Numbered from the stretch's first letter, positions 10,397-19,800 are shown. The stretch: 64,000 bases of DNA from an uncultured Acidimicrobiales bacterium (GCA_937997485.1 CALKTH010000060.1:25583-89582); one strand, 5' to 3'. Translations and numbers: made by a program. The notes: generated by a model from the letters alone, not told the origin.

Positions 10397-11314
10397 ATGT
10401 CCGACCCCACGTCTCTCTCCTCCTCCGCTCCTCGGCCTTCAACGGCCGGACGCCGTGGAATCATTCTCGCCGGCGGAACCGGCAGCCGTCTTCATCCCGT
10501 GACACTGGCCGTCTCCAAGCAACTGCTTCCGATCTACGACAAGCCGATGATCTACTACCCGATCTCGACCCTGCTGCTGGCAGGCATCACCGAGATCCTG
10601 ATCATCACCACTCCGCACGACCGACCGCTCTTCGAACAACTGCTCGGCGATGGAAGTCGCTGGGGTATCACGATCGAGTACGCGGTGCAGGCGGCGCCGA
10701 ATGGGCTTGCCGAAGCGTTCATCCTGGGCGAGGCGTTCCTGGACGGCCAGCCTGCGTGTCTCATTCTCGGCGACAATTTGTTCTACGGGAGTGGCTTTTC
10801 CTCAGTCTTGCAAGGCGCGGCGGCCGAGCCTGGAGCCACGGTCTTCGCCCAGCGAGTGCACGATCCCGAGCGCTATGGCGTCGTTGAGATTGATGACGGC
10901 AAAGCGGTTGCGCTGGCCGAAAAGCCAGCGGAGCCGCGCTCGAATTGGGCTGTGACTGGGCTCTACTTCGTTGATGAACATGCGCCGGAGATCGCCCGAT
11001 CGGTCGAGCCTTCCCCACGAGGCGAGCTCGAGATCACCGCTGTCCTCGAGGCGTATCTCAACCAGGGCGACCTCAACGTCCATCAGTTCGGTCGAGGATT
11101 CGCGTGGCTGGACACCGGCACGTTCGAGTCGATGATGGAAGCCTCTGACTTCGTTCGCGTCATCGAGCAGCGCCAAGGTCAGCGGATTGGGTCGCCCGAA
11201 GAAGTGGCTTTCCGCATGGGCCACATCACGGCGTCCCAGCTCGAGACGTTGGCCGAGCCTCTGGCCAAGAGCGGCTACGGCGAGTACCTGCTCACTGTGG
11301 CCCGAGGCCTGTGA
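10397..11314 (+). CDS. rfbA: Glucose-1-phosphate thymidylyltransferase
   Basis: The protein has 305 aa and makes dTDP-glucose from glucose-1-phosphate and dTTP, feeding RfbB. The N-terminus has about 18 extra residues before RRGIILAGGTGSRLHPVT, the nucleotide-binding loop. This is followed by SKQLLPIYDKPMIYYP, PNGLAEAFILG, LILGDNLFYG with the metal-binding Asp, EKPAEPRSNWAVTGLYF and FAWLDTGT. These are diagnostic of the RmlA family. The start lies one base after the rfbB stop. The stop overlaps the GTG of the next gene as GTGA. Confidence 0.95.
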   Translation: MSDPTSLSSSAPRPSTAGRRGIILAGGTGSRLHPVTLAVSKQLLPIYDKPMIYYPISTLLLAGITEILIITTPHDRPLFEQLLGDGSRWGITIEYAVQAAPNGLAEAFILGEAFLDGQPACLILGDNLFYGSGFSSVLQGAAAEPGATVFAQRVHDPERYGVVEIDDGKAVALAEKPAEPRSNWAVTGLYFVDEHAPEIARSVEPSPRGELEITAVLEAYLNQGDLNVHQFGRGFAWLDTGTFESMMEASDFVRVIEQRQGQRIGSPEEVAFRMGHITASQLETLAEPLAKSGYGEYLLTVARGL

Positions 11315-13458
11315 GACGCACGCTCCAGCGGCTCGCCGACCTTCTGACGTCTGACCGCAACGTCGTTGTTATTGCGGTGCTTCTGCACGTCGTCGTTCTT
11401 CCCATTCGCCGGCCGCTGATTCTGCCGGACGAAGCCGGATTCCTGCTCAACGCCATCCAGCTCGGCGCGGGCGGAGTCCCATCAGGGCTCGGCTACTACC
11501 CCGGCTACAGCCTGCTCATCGCCCCGATTGCGGCTGGCACGGTTGACCTCGCCAGCTTGATGGTTGGGGTGCAGATCGTGAACGCTGTCTTGGCTGGCGT
11601 CACGGCGCTGTTGGCGACGCGCCTCGGTCGTGCGGTACGGCCGACCATCCCACGCGCGGCCGCCGGCCTCGTCGGACTGTTGGTATCGCTCTACCCCGCC
11701 TTCCGCGTCTTCGGGGCGTTCGCACTCTCGGAGAACCTGCTGGTCCCGCTCTCGCTTCTGTTGTGTCTGTTGCTCCTTCGAGCTGTTGTGAGCACCTCAC
11801 GGGTCGACACTGCCCTCTTTGCCCTCGTGGCCGGACTCACCTACGCCGTACACGCCCGCGCCGTGGTTGTTCCCATGGCTGCTGCTCTGGCGATCGTGTT
11901 TCTCTTTCGTCGTCAACGCCAGGCGCTCGTCGGCGGCATCGGGGCGTTGCTCATCGGCGTCGTCGTGGCGTTCGCCTTCGTTGAGAACACACTCTCGTTC
12001 AGCGGCATCGTGACCGTTGATTCGGACAGCCGAGACACCCTCTCGGGTCTGATTCGGTCCACGCTCGGAGCCAAAGAGCTGTACGAGCTCGTCCTGACAG
12101 CGGCCGGTCAGATCTTCTACCTCGTCGCTGCGACGGCTGGTCTGGTGGTCGTTGGGGTCAGCGTGCTCGCTTCCCAAGCCCGCCATGGCGAAACAACCGG
12201 AGACCCCAGCAGTTCTCCGGCCCGCACCCTCGCTGCGTTCGTCCTTCCGATGTCGTTGCTCACGCTCGTCATCTCCGCCATGTTCCTCAACGGTCAATCT
12301 GGCGACCAGGCCATCTACGGCCGGTACAACGAGGGTGTTCTCGCCCCGTTGCTCGTCTATGGCGCCGTTGCGTTGCAGGGTCGAGACCACGGCGTCGACA
12401 CGGCGCTCCGTCGGGCCGTGATTGCCCTACCAGCACTGGCGCTGATCCTGCTTCTCGGGCGAGGTCCGGAGGTGTTCGACGGGCGTCAACAGATTCTGAA
12501 TATCACCGGGGTCTTCCCGCTTGTCGATCTCGGCGGAACGATTCGGCTCTCCACGATCGCACTGGCGGGTGCGCTCCTCACTGCCGCGGTCGCTCTCGCT
12601 GTTCGGCGATCGCCGTCAATGGCCCTCGGCGGCCTGGGAGCGTTGTTCCTCGTCGTTGTTGTCTGGGACCTTCAGATCATGGCCGGAGCCATCGAGACCC
12701 TGGACGGACAGGACGAGTTGGTCGCCGACATCGATGAGGTGATCGCCGAGACCGGCGTCGCCTGCGTTGCGCTTGATCAGGCAACGCTGACCGAGCGGTG
12801 GCATCAGGAGAACTATCGGCTCCGCCTCGCTCCGTTCCCGTTCCGCCACTGGGACAGCGATAGTGACGCAGCTCCATGCTCAGACATCGTGTTGAGCCGC
12901 CGCATCGATCTTGACGATCGTGTTCCCGGCGCCCGAGTCGTTGCCGTGGAGCCCAACGGCCGCCAGTTGCTCTGGGCGCTTCCTGGCCCCTCAGCGCTCC
13001 TGCTCGAACAAGCTGGCCGACAGCTCTACGACGACCCGGATCGCCCGCTACCCGAGAACCAAGTCATTCGGCTCGAGATCAATGTCGAGGATCCCTTCGC
13101 TCTTCCTGGCGGGAAGGTTCGGGGCAGCGTCACCGTCTTCAACGACGGTCCGTTCCCGCTCTATCCAGAGCGGGCGCTGCCCAGTTCAGAGTTCAGCATC
13201 AACATTGGGCTGGAATGGCGCGACCCCATCGAGAACCTCCGTCGTCAGGAACCGGAACGACTGCGCCTTCCGGTGCTCCTCGCGCCGGGGGAGCAGGTCG
13301 AGCTACCGTTCATCCTGCGGGCGCTCGACCAAAATGGCCGGCTCGGCCCCGGCAAGCATCTGCTTCGGGCCGAAGTCGTCCAAGAGGCGATCGCGTGGAC
13401 CGGTCTCGCCGATGCCACCGTCATTTCGGTGGTCCGAGAGCTCCCGGGCGACGAGTAG
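11311..13458 (+). CDS. GT-C-like multipass membrane protein with C-terminal beta-sandwich domain
   Basis: The protein has 715 aa from GTG 11311 (GTGA overlap with rfbA). It has roughly ten to twelve hydrophobic segments between residues 15 and 470. An acidic pair (LPDEAGFLLNA) in the first extracytoplasmic loop is typical of GT-C polyprenyl-phosphate-sugar glycosyltransferases. From about residue 585 the chain is soluble, with a pattern (VRGSVTVFNDGPFPLYP, SINIGLEWRD, RLPVLLAPGEQVELPF, GKHLLRAEVVQE) matching the beta-sandwich appended to many polysaccharide-assembly enzymes. I infer transfer of a lipid-linked sugar outside the membrane, with the sandwich possibly holding the glycan. The family assignment of the membrane part is from topology and not from a unique motif. 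Confidence 0.65.
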   Translation: MRRTLQRLADLLTSDRNVVVIAVLLHVVVLPIRRPLILPDEAGFLLNAIQLGAGGVPSGLGYYPGYSLLIAPIAAGTVDLASLMVGVQIVNAVLAGVTALLATRLGRAVRPTIPRAAAGLVGLLVSLYPAFRVFGAFALSENLLVPLSLLLCLLLLRAVVSTSRVDTALFALVAGLTYAVHARAVVVPMAAALAIVFLFRRQRQALVGGIGALLIGVVVAFAFVENTLSFSGIVTVDSDSRDTLSGLIRSTLGAKELYELVLTAAGQIFYLVAATAGLVVVGVSVLASQARHGETTGDPSSSPARTLAAFVLPMSLLTLVISAMFLNGQSGDQAIYGRYNEGVLAPLLVYGAVALQGRDHGVDTALRRAVIALPALALILLLGRGPEVFDGRQQILNITGVFPLVDLGGTIRLSTIALAGALLTAAVALAVRRSPSMALGGLGALFLVVVVWDLQIMAGAIETLDGQDELVADIDEVIAETGVACVALDQATLTERWHQENYRLRLAPFPFRHWDSDSDAAPCSDIVLSRRIDLDDRVPGARVVAVEPNGRQLLWALPGPSALLLEQAGRQLYDDPDRPLPENQVIRLEINVEDPFALPGGKVRGSVTVFNDGPFPLYPERALPSSEFSINIGLEWRDPIENLRRQEPERLRLPVLLAPGEQVELPFILRALDQNGRLGPGKHLLRAEVVQEAIAWTGLADATVISVVRELPGDE

Positions 13459-13467
13459 CATCGACCG

Positions 13468-13992
13468 ATGCGCCGAGCACGACACGCCCTCTTTCTGCTT
13501 CTGGCCCAGGCGCTGCACTGGGTCGTCGTGCCCCAACTCCGAGCCCGTCTCCTGGCGCTGTTCGGCGCCACGGTGGGTCGAAACGTGCGGATCGGCGACA
13601 TCGACCTCTTTAATCTCGAAGCCGGCTTTCAGCACCTGATCATCGAAGACGACGTCCATGTTGGTCCCGGTTGTCGCCTCGATCTGACGGATCAGATCGT
13701 GCTGCGGCGGGGCTCGGTTCTCGCCCCGGAATGCCTGGTTCTGACGCACCTCGACGTGGGTGAGCATCACGATTCACCGATGGTGCGGCACTTTCCAACG
13801 AGCCACGGCCCGGTCGACATCGGATCACATTCGTGGATCGGTGCTCGGAGCACCATTCTCGCTGGCGTGACGCTCGGGGAGATGACAGCGGCGGCCGCCG
13901 GTTCACTCATCCGGTCCGATTCGCCAGGACACACACTCCTCGCCGGTGCCCCGGCGAAACCCATCCGTTCCCTGGAGGCCAGCCCGCAATGA
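13468..13992 (+). CDS. Hexapeptide-repeat (left-handed beta-helix) acyltransferase
   Basis: The protein has 174 aa. After a hydrophobic N-terminal helix (HALFLLLAQALHWVVVPQ), the chain shows imperfect hexapeptide repeats (VGRNVRIGDIDLFN, LIIEDDVHVGPGCRL, IVLRRGSVLAPECLVL, VDIGSHSWIGARSTILAGVT) and ends LLAGAPAKPIR. This is the signature of WcaF/MaaT-type O- or N-acetyltransferases. The expected catalytic His of this fold is probably in LTHLDVGEHHDSP. The gene overlaps the downstream aminotransferase by ATGA, which hints that it acylates the amino group made by that enzyme. O-acetylation of the polymer is an equal alternative. Confidence 0.8.
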   Translation: MRRARHALFLLLAQALHWVVVPQLRARLLALFGATVGRNVRIGDIDLFNLEAGFQHLIIEDDVHVGPGCRLDLTDQIVLRRGSVLAPECLVLTHLDVGEHHDSPMVRHFPTSHGPVDIGSHSWIGARSTILAGVTLGEMTAAAAGSLIRSDSPGHTLLAGAPAKPIRSLEASPQ

Positions 13993-15188
13993 ATCCCAGC
14001 ACGCTCGCAATCAACGGTGGAACCAAGGTACGCGACGATTTCCTCGTGTACGGCGCCCCTCTCATCGGGGAGGACGAGATTGCCGAAGTCGTGGATTGCC
14101 TTCGAAGTGGTTGGGTCGGCACCGGTCCGAAAACGCAACGCTTCCAATCGATGTTCGCGGAGTACGTCGGGGCCGAACACGCCATTGGCGTCAGCTCGTG
14201 CACGGCGGCTCTCCACCTCTCGCTGTTGGCTCTCGGCATCGGCGCTGGAGACGAGGTCATTACAACACCCATGACCTTCGCCGCCACGGCGAACGCCATC
14301 ATCCACACCGGAGCGACGCCCGTCTTTGTCGACGTCGACAAGACCTCACAGAACCTTGATTCAGCACTGATCGAATCGGCGATTACACCAAAGACCAAGG
14401 CAGTCCTTCCGGTTCACTTCGCCGGTCATCCGTGCGACATGACCAGCATCAACGCCATCGCCGCCCAGCATGGCCTCGTCACCATCGAGGACGCGGCGCA
14501 CTGCATTGAGGGGGTCCACGATGGCCAGCACGTCGGTTCGATCTCCGAGGCCACGGCGTTCAGTTTCTACGTCACGAAGAATCTCGCCACCGTTGAAGGC
14601 GGCATGATCACCACCAACAATGGCGACATCGCCGATGAGCTCCGGGTGCGAGCGCTTCACGGCATGTCCAAGGATGCGTGGGCTCGCTACTCACAGTCGG
14701 GCTTCAAGCACTACGACGTGGTCAGTGCGGGGTTCAAGTACAACCTCACCGACATCCAGTCGGCGATGGGCATTCACCAGCTCGCCCGTATCGACGACAT
14801 GTCGGCCCGCCGAAAGCAGATCTGGGAGCGGTACCACGAGGCGTTCGCTGACCTCCCCATCGATCTGCTGGCGCTACCCACCAACGGCGACACCCATGCG
14901 CTGCATCTCTACCAGATCTTCCCTCGGCTCGAAGAGCTCTCGGCAACGCGAGACGAGATCGTGGAAGCGATCCAAGCTGAGAACGTCGGCATCGGCATTC
15001 ACTACCGGGCCCTGAGCGAGCACAGCTTCTACCAGGAAGAACTCGGTGTCAGCTCCGCCGACTATCCGAACGCCAAGTGGTTGTCGGACCGCACGATCTC
15101 GCTGCCCTTCTCTGCTCGCCTCTCCGACGACGACGTGGCCGACGTCATCTCCACGATCGTCAAGGTCACGCGAAGCTTCCAGGCGTGA
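13989..15188 (+). CDS. DegT/DnrJ/EryC1-family sugar aminotransferase
   Basis: The protein has 399 aa from ATG 13989. It is a PLP-dependent nucleotide-sugar aminotransferase. Blocks seen are GWVGTGPKTQRFQ, GVSSCTAALHLSLLALGIG, DEVITTPMTFAATANAI, PVHFAGHPCDM, IEDAAHCIEG (Asp to the PLP nitrogen) and FSFYVTKNLATVEGG, whose Lys forms the Schiff base. The residues around the Lys and the GTGP block resemble ArnB/PglE-like enzymes that act on 4-keto-6-deoxy nucleotide sugars. RfbB upstream makes such a ketone, so dTDP-4-amino-4,6-dideoxyhexose is the likely product (inference). The start overlaps the acyltransferase stop, and the end overlaps the next GTG (GTGA). Confidence 0.9.
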   Translation: MNPSTLAINGGTKVRDDFLVYGAPLIGEDEIAEVVDCLRSGWVGTGPKTQRFQSMFAEYVGAEHAIGVSSCTAALHLSLLALGIGAGDEVITTPMTFAATANAIIHTGATPVFVDVDKTSQNLDSALIESAITPKTKAVLPVHFAGHPCDMTSINAIAAQHGLVTIEDAAHCIEGVHDGQHVGSISEATAFSFYVTKNLATVEGGMITTNNGDIADELRVRALHGMSKDAWARYSQSGFKHYDVVSAGFKYNLTDIQSAMGIHQLARIDDMSARRKQIWERYHEAFADLPIDLLALPTNGDTHALHLYQIFPRLEELSATRDEIVEAIQAENVGIGIHYRALSEHSFYQEELGVSSADYPNAKWLSDRTISLPFSARLSDDDVADVISTIVKVTRSFQA

Positions 15189-16315
15189 AGCTGCTCATCA
15201 TCACCAGCTCGTTTCCGACGGGCCCGACCGACGCGAAGAACGCGGGCGTCTTCGTTCGGGATCTCGCCGAACGCCTTTGCCAGCGAGGCCACCAGGTCAC
15301 GGTGCTCACGCCCCAGTCTGTCGAACCTGGTGACGCCCCCTATGCGGTCGAAACCATTCCCTGGATTGGTGGCGAATCAAGCCTCACACATCTCAATCCG
15401 AAACGCCCCCTCGATGCGGCGCGCTTGGGGTCGGTCGTGGTCGCAGGGGCGGCCCGAGCAAGGTGGTCGCGGCGGCGAGCTCGACCCGACCGTGTCATCG
15501 CACTGTGGGCCGTGCCATCCGGTCTGCTGGCCAGGATTGCGACCGTTGGCACGAAGACGCCGTTTGACGTCTGGGCTCTCGGAAGCGACATCTGGCGAAT
15601 CGACGACTACCCGATGGGCCCAAAGATTCTCGCCCATGTCCTGGCGAGCGCCGATCGATTGATGGCGGATGGTGTTGAGCTCGCGGAGGACGTCGAACGC
15701 ATCGCGAAGCGATCGTGCGCGTTCGCTCCGTCCAGCCGCCTTCTTCCACCGGCGTCAGATCAAGCTCCACCCGCAGCGGCTCCCGTCAACGGGCCATTTC
15801 GCATTCTCGCCGTTGGGCGCTTTCACGAACACAAGGGGATTGACGTTTTGATGCAGGCCGTGGCGCTGCTCCCGGCCGATGTTCGAGCTCGGCTCACCGT
15901 GGACATCTTCGGCGGCGGTCCCGATGAAGCAGCATTGCGTTCGCTCCTCGATGAACAGGGCCTGCACGATGTTGTTCGCCTCCACGGGTTCATTGGCCCG
16001 CAAGAACTCAGCGACCAACTGGCCATCACCGACGTGGCAGTGATTCCCTCTCGTCTCGAGAGCATTCCGCTCATCTTGCACGACTACGCCTCAACGCAAA
16101 CGCCGCTCATCGTGACCGACACCGGCGACATGGGCAGGCTGGTAAGCAACTATGAGGCAGGCGCCGTCGTCGCTGCTGGCGAAGCGGTTGCATTACGCGA
16201 TGCCATTGAGGAGGCAGTGCGAAGCGGGGCACCCGGATCGACCGCTGGCCGAGCGCAGCTGGCCGCTCATCTTGGGCTCGACCGCTCCATCAAACATCTC
16301 GAATCCAGCAACTAG
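15185..16315 (+). CDS. GT4-family glycosyltransferase
   Basis: The protein has 376 aa from GTG 15185, coupled to the aminotransferase by GTGA. A classic GT-B start (KLLIITSSFPTGPTDAKNAG and FVRDLAERLCQRGHQVTVLT) is followed by a C-terminal Rossmann half with ILAVGRFHEHKGIDVLMQAV, VDIFGGGPDEAALRSL, VRLHGFIGPQEL and the donor loop VIPSRLESIPLILHDYASTQ. The second Glu of the usual E-x7-E pair is replaced by Asp in this loop. The adjacent sugar-modification genes suggest it transfers the amino-deoxysugar, but the specificity is not readable. Confidence 0.85.
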   Translation: MKLLIITSSFPTGPTDAKNAGVFVRDLAERLCQRGHQVTVLTPQSVEPGDAPYAVETIPWIGGESSLTHLNPKRPLDAARLGSVVVAGAARARWSRRRARPDRVIALWAVPSGLLARIATVGTKTPFDVWALGSDIWRIDDYPMGPKILAHVLASADRLMADGVELAEDVERIAKRSCAFAPSSRLLPPASDQAPPAAAPVNGPFRILAVGRFHEHKGIDVLMQAVALLPADVRARLTVDIFGGGPDEAALRSLLDEQGLHDVVRLHGFIGPQELSDQLAITDVAVIPSRLESIPLILHDYASTQTPLIVTDTGDMGRLVSNYEAGAVVAAGEAVALRDAIEEAVRSGAPGSTAGRAQLAAHLGLDRSIKHLESSN

Positions 16316-16325
16316 GCTCGTCCAG

Positions 16326-17105
16326 ATGACCGACCTTGACCGTGGGTACCAGTTCGACTTCGCTGGCGGCGAAGTCGCGGAGCGGATGATGTACGACCGC
16401 GTGGGTCGTGAGCAAAAGGCGGCCACGATGGTCGCCGTCCTCAGTGACTTCTTCGATCAGCCGTTGGCCGAACTCGACCTGCTCACGATCGGAGCCTCAA
16501 CCGGCATCATCGACAACTATCTCTCCCAGCACTTCGGCACCGTGCACGGGGTGGACATCGACGAGCGGGCAATCGAACACGCTCGAGCGAACTTTCAGCG
16601 GGACAACCTCACCTACGCCGTGGGCGACGCCATGAACCTGGAGGCCGCCGATGCATCCGTTGATGTCGTCATCTGTTCACAGGTCTATGAACACGTTCCC
16701 GGTCAAGAGCAGCTCATGAACGAGATCGAACGAGTGCTGAAGCCCGGCGGCGTCTGCTATTTCGCAGCGAACAACCGCCTCATGCCCATCGAGCCGCACT
16801 ACCGAATTCCTCTGCTTTCTGTCATGCCGAAGGCGTTGGCTGACCGGGTGATGCGCTGGACCGGCAAGGGCGACGAATACTACGAAAAGCACCTCTGGCA
16901 CCGTGAGCTTCGAACGCTCACTGACCGGTTCGAGCTCATCGACTACACCGTCGCCACCGTGACCGAGCCCGAGCGCTTCGGCACCGAGTACTTGGTGCCG
17001 CCCGGCTCGGCAAAAGCTCGCATCGGCTCGCTACTGGTGCAGCACGCCTACTGGGCCAGTCCCGGCTACATCTGGTTGTTGCGCAAGTCATCTGCCGCCG
17101 CCTGA
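16326..17105 (+). CDS. Class I SAM-dependent methyltransferase
   Basis: The protein has 259 aa from ATG 16326. The SAM-binding strand is DLLTIGASTGIIDNYLS, in which the usual acidic D-x-G-x-G motif is weakened to TIGASTG. Motif II VHGVDIDERAIEHA, motif III VVICSQVYEHVPG and the post-motif ERVLKPGGVCYFAANN are clear. The C-terminal part (EKHLWHRELRTL) resembles methyltransferases found in glycan clusters. The substrate is not evident. Its last 40 bp overlap the convergent membrane-protein gene. Confidence 0.82.
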   Translation: MTDLDRGYQFDFAGGEVAERMMYDRVGREQKAATMVAVLSDFFDQPLAELDLLTIGASTGIIDNYLSQHFGTVHGVDIDERAIEHARANFQRDNLTYAVGDAMNLEAADASVDVVICSQVYEHVPGQEQLMNEIERVLKPGGVCYFAANNRLMPIEPHYRIPLLSVMPKALADRVMRWTGKGDEYYEKHLWHRELRTLTDRFELIDYTVATVTEPERFGTEYLVPPGSAKARIGSLLVQHAYWASPGYIWLLRKSSAAA

Positions 17106-18013
17106 CGAGTCGGCCGCAAGTCCGGGCGGACGAGCGCAAGCAGACTGACAACGCCGAGGCTGACGAGATACGTGAGTCGGTCCACCGCCGAGGCCACGAT
17201 GCCGGTCGCAACATCGATCCCGACGAGCGATCCAAGTAAACCGCTCATTGCTTCTCTGAGTCCGAGCCCACCCGGGAAGATCGCCACTGCCGTCGACAGG
17301 ACACTGGCTGCGCCCAATGTGACCGCTTCAATCAAGCCAGTCGGCACGCCGATGGCGGCGAGAACCACCATGAGCCTGATGACGACAACGCCCATGATGA
17401 CGCACTCGACAGCAACCATTCGCCCCAACTCACCGACCCAGGTTTGAGGAGCTGATCGCCGTCGGAGGCCAGCAACGATCGAGAGAAGCACGCTTCCGGT
17501 GAGGCCGGCCACGGCGGCCGCCAATCCGCTCCCTGCAAGGGCAAAGGCACCAGCGGCAGCGATTGCTGCGACCGCAACGAACACGAGACCGAGGGCCGTG
17601 ACCGATGCGGCGACCCGCCGGGCCGCGACGCCACGGGACAGCAGGTCGCCGGACCGTACGAGCACGGCACCAGGAAGCGGTAGAAGATTGGCCATTGCTC
17701 CCACCACCGTCACGCGGACGGCGTCGGTTGCGGGGATCTCGACGTCGCAAAGGCCACCAAGCACTCGGTGTTCGTTGGCCGTGGCGGCCAACATCGCTGG
17801 CCCGCCAATCACGATGAGGGCGGCGAGAAGCCAGACATCGATCGGCTCACGATCCGCTGGAAGCGAGCGGTAGCCGATCACACTCAGTCCGATAAACACC
17901 AGCGCAGCGAGAATCAAGAGCAACCGTTGGCCGGCAAGAGACTGAGGGCCGCGGCGAACTCGCTGAAGAAACTCGACGGCCCGCTCGACGAGGGTCGTCA
18001 CGGCTGCAGGCAT
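17066..18013 (-). CDS. Lysylphosphatidylglycerol synthase TM-region / AglD-like flippase-family protein
   Basis: The protein has 315 aa from ATG 18013, or 311 aa from an in-frame GTG at 18001 that would overlap the upstream stop as GTGA, the coupling style used elsewhere here. About eight hydrophobic segments and the AIFPGGLGLREAMSG motif are characteristic of the UPF0104/LPG_synthase_TM family. That family includes the TM half of MprF and archaeal/bacterial proteins proposed to flip polyprenyl-phosphate sugars. It lacks the cytosolic aminoacyltransferase domain of MprF, so aminoacyl-lipid synthesis is excluded. With the GT-C-like protein directly upstream it probably supplies lipid-linked sugars across the membrane. 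Confidence 0.82.
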   Translation of the reverse strand: MPAAVTTLVERAVEFLQRVRRGPQSLAGQRLLLILAALVFIGLSVIGYRSLPADREPIDVWLLAALIVIGGPAMLAATANEHRVLGGLCDVEIPATDAVRVTVVGAMANLLPLPGAVLVRSGDLLSRGVAARRVAASVTALGLVFVAVAAIAAAGAFALAGSGLAAAVAGLTGSVLLSIVAGLRRRSAPQTWVGELGRMVAVECVIMGVVVIRLMVVLAAIGVPTGLIEAVTLGAASVLSTAVAIFPGGLGLREAMSGLLGSLVGIDVATGIVASAVDRLTYLVSLGVVSLLALVRPDLRPTRQAAADDLRNNQM

Positions 18014-19800
18014 CGCTCGAGGTCGAAGACAGCGAACACGTCCGCATCGTGGATGATGCACTCTCCTTCTTCGAGGGCCCTCACATGCTGCGTGCGCCGA
18101 CCGAGAGGAGCCAGCCACGCATTGTTGTAGCCCTCTTCCCAACGCTCGAAAGGCTTCGACAGCACCACCCAGCGGATGTTCTCTCGAGCGACCAGCTCCC
18201 TGAGCTTCACCTCATCCCAGGCGTAGAAGCTGGCGTAGTCGTCTTCGCTCAACAGGTCGATGTGGAAGGTGCGAATGCGGGGGTCGACGTTGTTCAGCAA
18301 GAAGCTGCGCGCTCCGATCACGCCGGACTCACGTCCTTCCGATGCAATGAAGGTCGCAACCTTCGTGACCTCTTCCAGCCGCTCTTCGCCTCGAGCACGC
18401 GCATCGACCGTTGTGAGGAACGATTGGCTGGCCTGGCTGACAATCAGGCAGGTGAGGAGCAAGAGGAAGCCAGCTGAGACCGCTGGTGGTGTCCGCTTCA
18501 CGACGACAGAGGCCCCGATGGCGGCGAGCAGGACGACCGCTGGCAGCACCGGGTAGTAGTAGCGCTCGAATCCTGCGGAACGACTGATGACCAGCGGGAC
18601 CCAGAGGGTGAGCGCTCCGCACACCACGAACAGCCGGGTCCGATGAGAGACCGAGGTGAGCCCGAAGCCAGCAAGGACGACCAACATCACTGTGAGCGAC
18701 CCGGTGGCCCGGCTGAACAATGAGGGCAGATTCGCCAGCGTCTCCCAAGGTGTGCCGACCGGAAGCTGCCAGAAGTCGCGGTTGACGTTGAGCAAGTGTC
18801 CCTCGGTGAGGAACCATGCGTCACGCGGAGTCGATACTCGCTCCAGCCCAGACACCCAGAGATGAGCGATCAACCATGGTGTGTTGGCGAGTCCGAGGGC
18901 AGCCATGGCCATGAACCAACGGACCGCTTGAGCACGTTGGCTGATGAAGACCAGCGTCAGTAGCGAGAGCGGGAAGTAGTACAGACCGGCCCCGTGGGTC
19001 GCAACAGCGACGGCGACCCCCATGCTTCCCAGCAGCGGTCGCCACCAAGGTCCGCCGTGGGCCACATAGCGAGCGAGGGTGACAACACCGACGGTCCCCG
19101 CCAGCGTGAAGAGCGGATAGAGCGGAAGGCGCGAGGCCTGCGTGTACACCGCTGGCAGCGCCATCAGGGAGAGCCCACTGAGCGCGGCAAGCGTGTCCGA
19201 CTCGGTCCGGTTCCGGACCTCTTTCATCACCCAAAGGGCAAGAGCGACGCTGGCCAACACCGGCACCGCAACCAGTCGATCGACGGTTGCTCCGGCCAAA
19301 ACCAATGGACCGTAGATCGCGTGAGGAACAGGCGCTTCTTGTGACTCCAGCAGCCAGTCGGCATTCCCATCGAGGATGTAGTTCAGACTCGAGACAAGAA
19401 CGCTCGTGTCTGCGCTCCCGATGTCGACTCCGAGGACACCCACGGCCACGACAGGCGCAAGGAGCAACACCCCTTCAAGCCACCACGGTCTCGTCTTCTC
19501 CCCCACATCGCTCGGACGGTTTCCGGTGATGCGTCGAAAGGTCATGATCAGACCGGTCAAGAATGCAATGGCCAGCACGAGCGAAGTCCCGGACGCAACC
19601 GTCGACGAGGTGAACAGCGCCCGGCGGGTGACGTTGGCTGACTCAACGACCCGGAGGAGGAGCCAGAGCAGCACCACCATGGCCAGCGCCTCCGGCCACG
19701 GGGTGGACGATCCTCCGCTCGCCTCGACCGAGCCGTCGGTGTGACCGTCGGTCGAACTGGACACGGCGGACGCCGGTTCAGCTTGCTTCACGGTGACCAT
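17998..19800 (-). CDS. Multipass GT-C-like membrane glycosyltransferase (putative)
   Basis: The protein has 600 aa from ATG 19800. A further 14 codons upstream are open but lack a better start. A Ser/Thr-rich cytoplasmic leader is followed by some eleven membrane segments. The first loop carries GVDIGSADTSVLVSSLNYIL and WLLESQEAPVPHAIYGPL, and the chain ends in a soluble domain with a LLSEDDYASFYAWDE loop. The arrangement matches ArnT/PMT-like GT-C enzymes, in which an acidic residue in the first loop is catalytic, but the sequence itself is not diagnostic. It is coupled to the flippase-like gene downstream, suggesting a pair that moves and then transfers a lipid-linked sugar. Confidence 0.6.
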   Translation of the reverse strand: MVTVKQAEPASAVSSSTDGHTDGSVEASGGSSTPWPEALAMVVLLWLLLRVVESANVTRRALFTSSTVASGTSLVLAIAFLTGLIMTFRRITGNRPSDVGEKTRPWWLEGVLLLAPVVAVGVLGVDIGSADTSVLVSSLNYILDGNADWLLESQEAPVPHAIYGPLVLAGATVDRLVAVPVLASVALALWVMKEVRNRTESDTLAALSGLSLMALPAVYTQASRLPLYPLFTLAGTVGVVTLARYVAHGGPWWRPLLGSMGVAVAVATHGAGLYYFPLSLLTLVFISQRAQAVRWFMAMAALGLANTPWLIAHLWVSGLERVSTPRDAWFLTEGHLLNVNRDFWQLPVGTPWETLANLPSLFSRATGSLTVMLVVLAGFGLTSVSHRTRLFVVCGALTLWVPLVISRSAGFERYYYPVLPAVVLLAAIGASVVVKRTPPAVSAGFLLLLTCLIVSQASQSFLTTVDARARGEERLEEVTKVATFIASEGRESGVIGARSFLLNNVDPRIRTFHIDLLSEDDYASFYAWDEVKLRELVARENIRWVVLSKPFERWEEGYNNAWLAPLGRRTQHVRALEEGECIIHDADVFAVFDLERCLQP

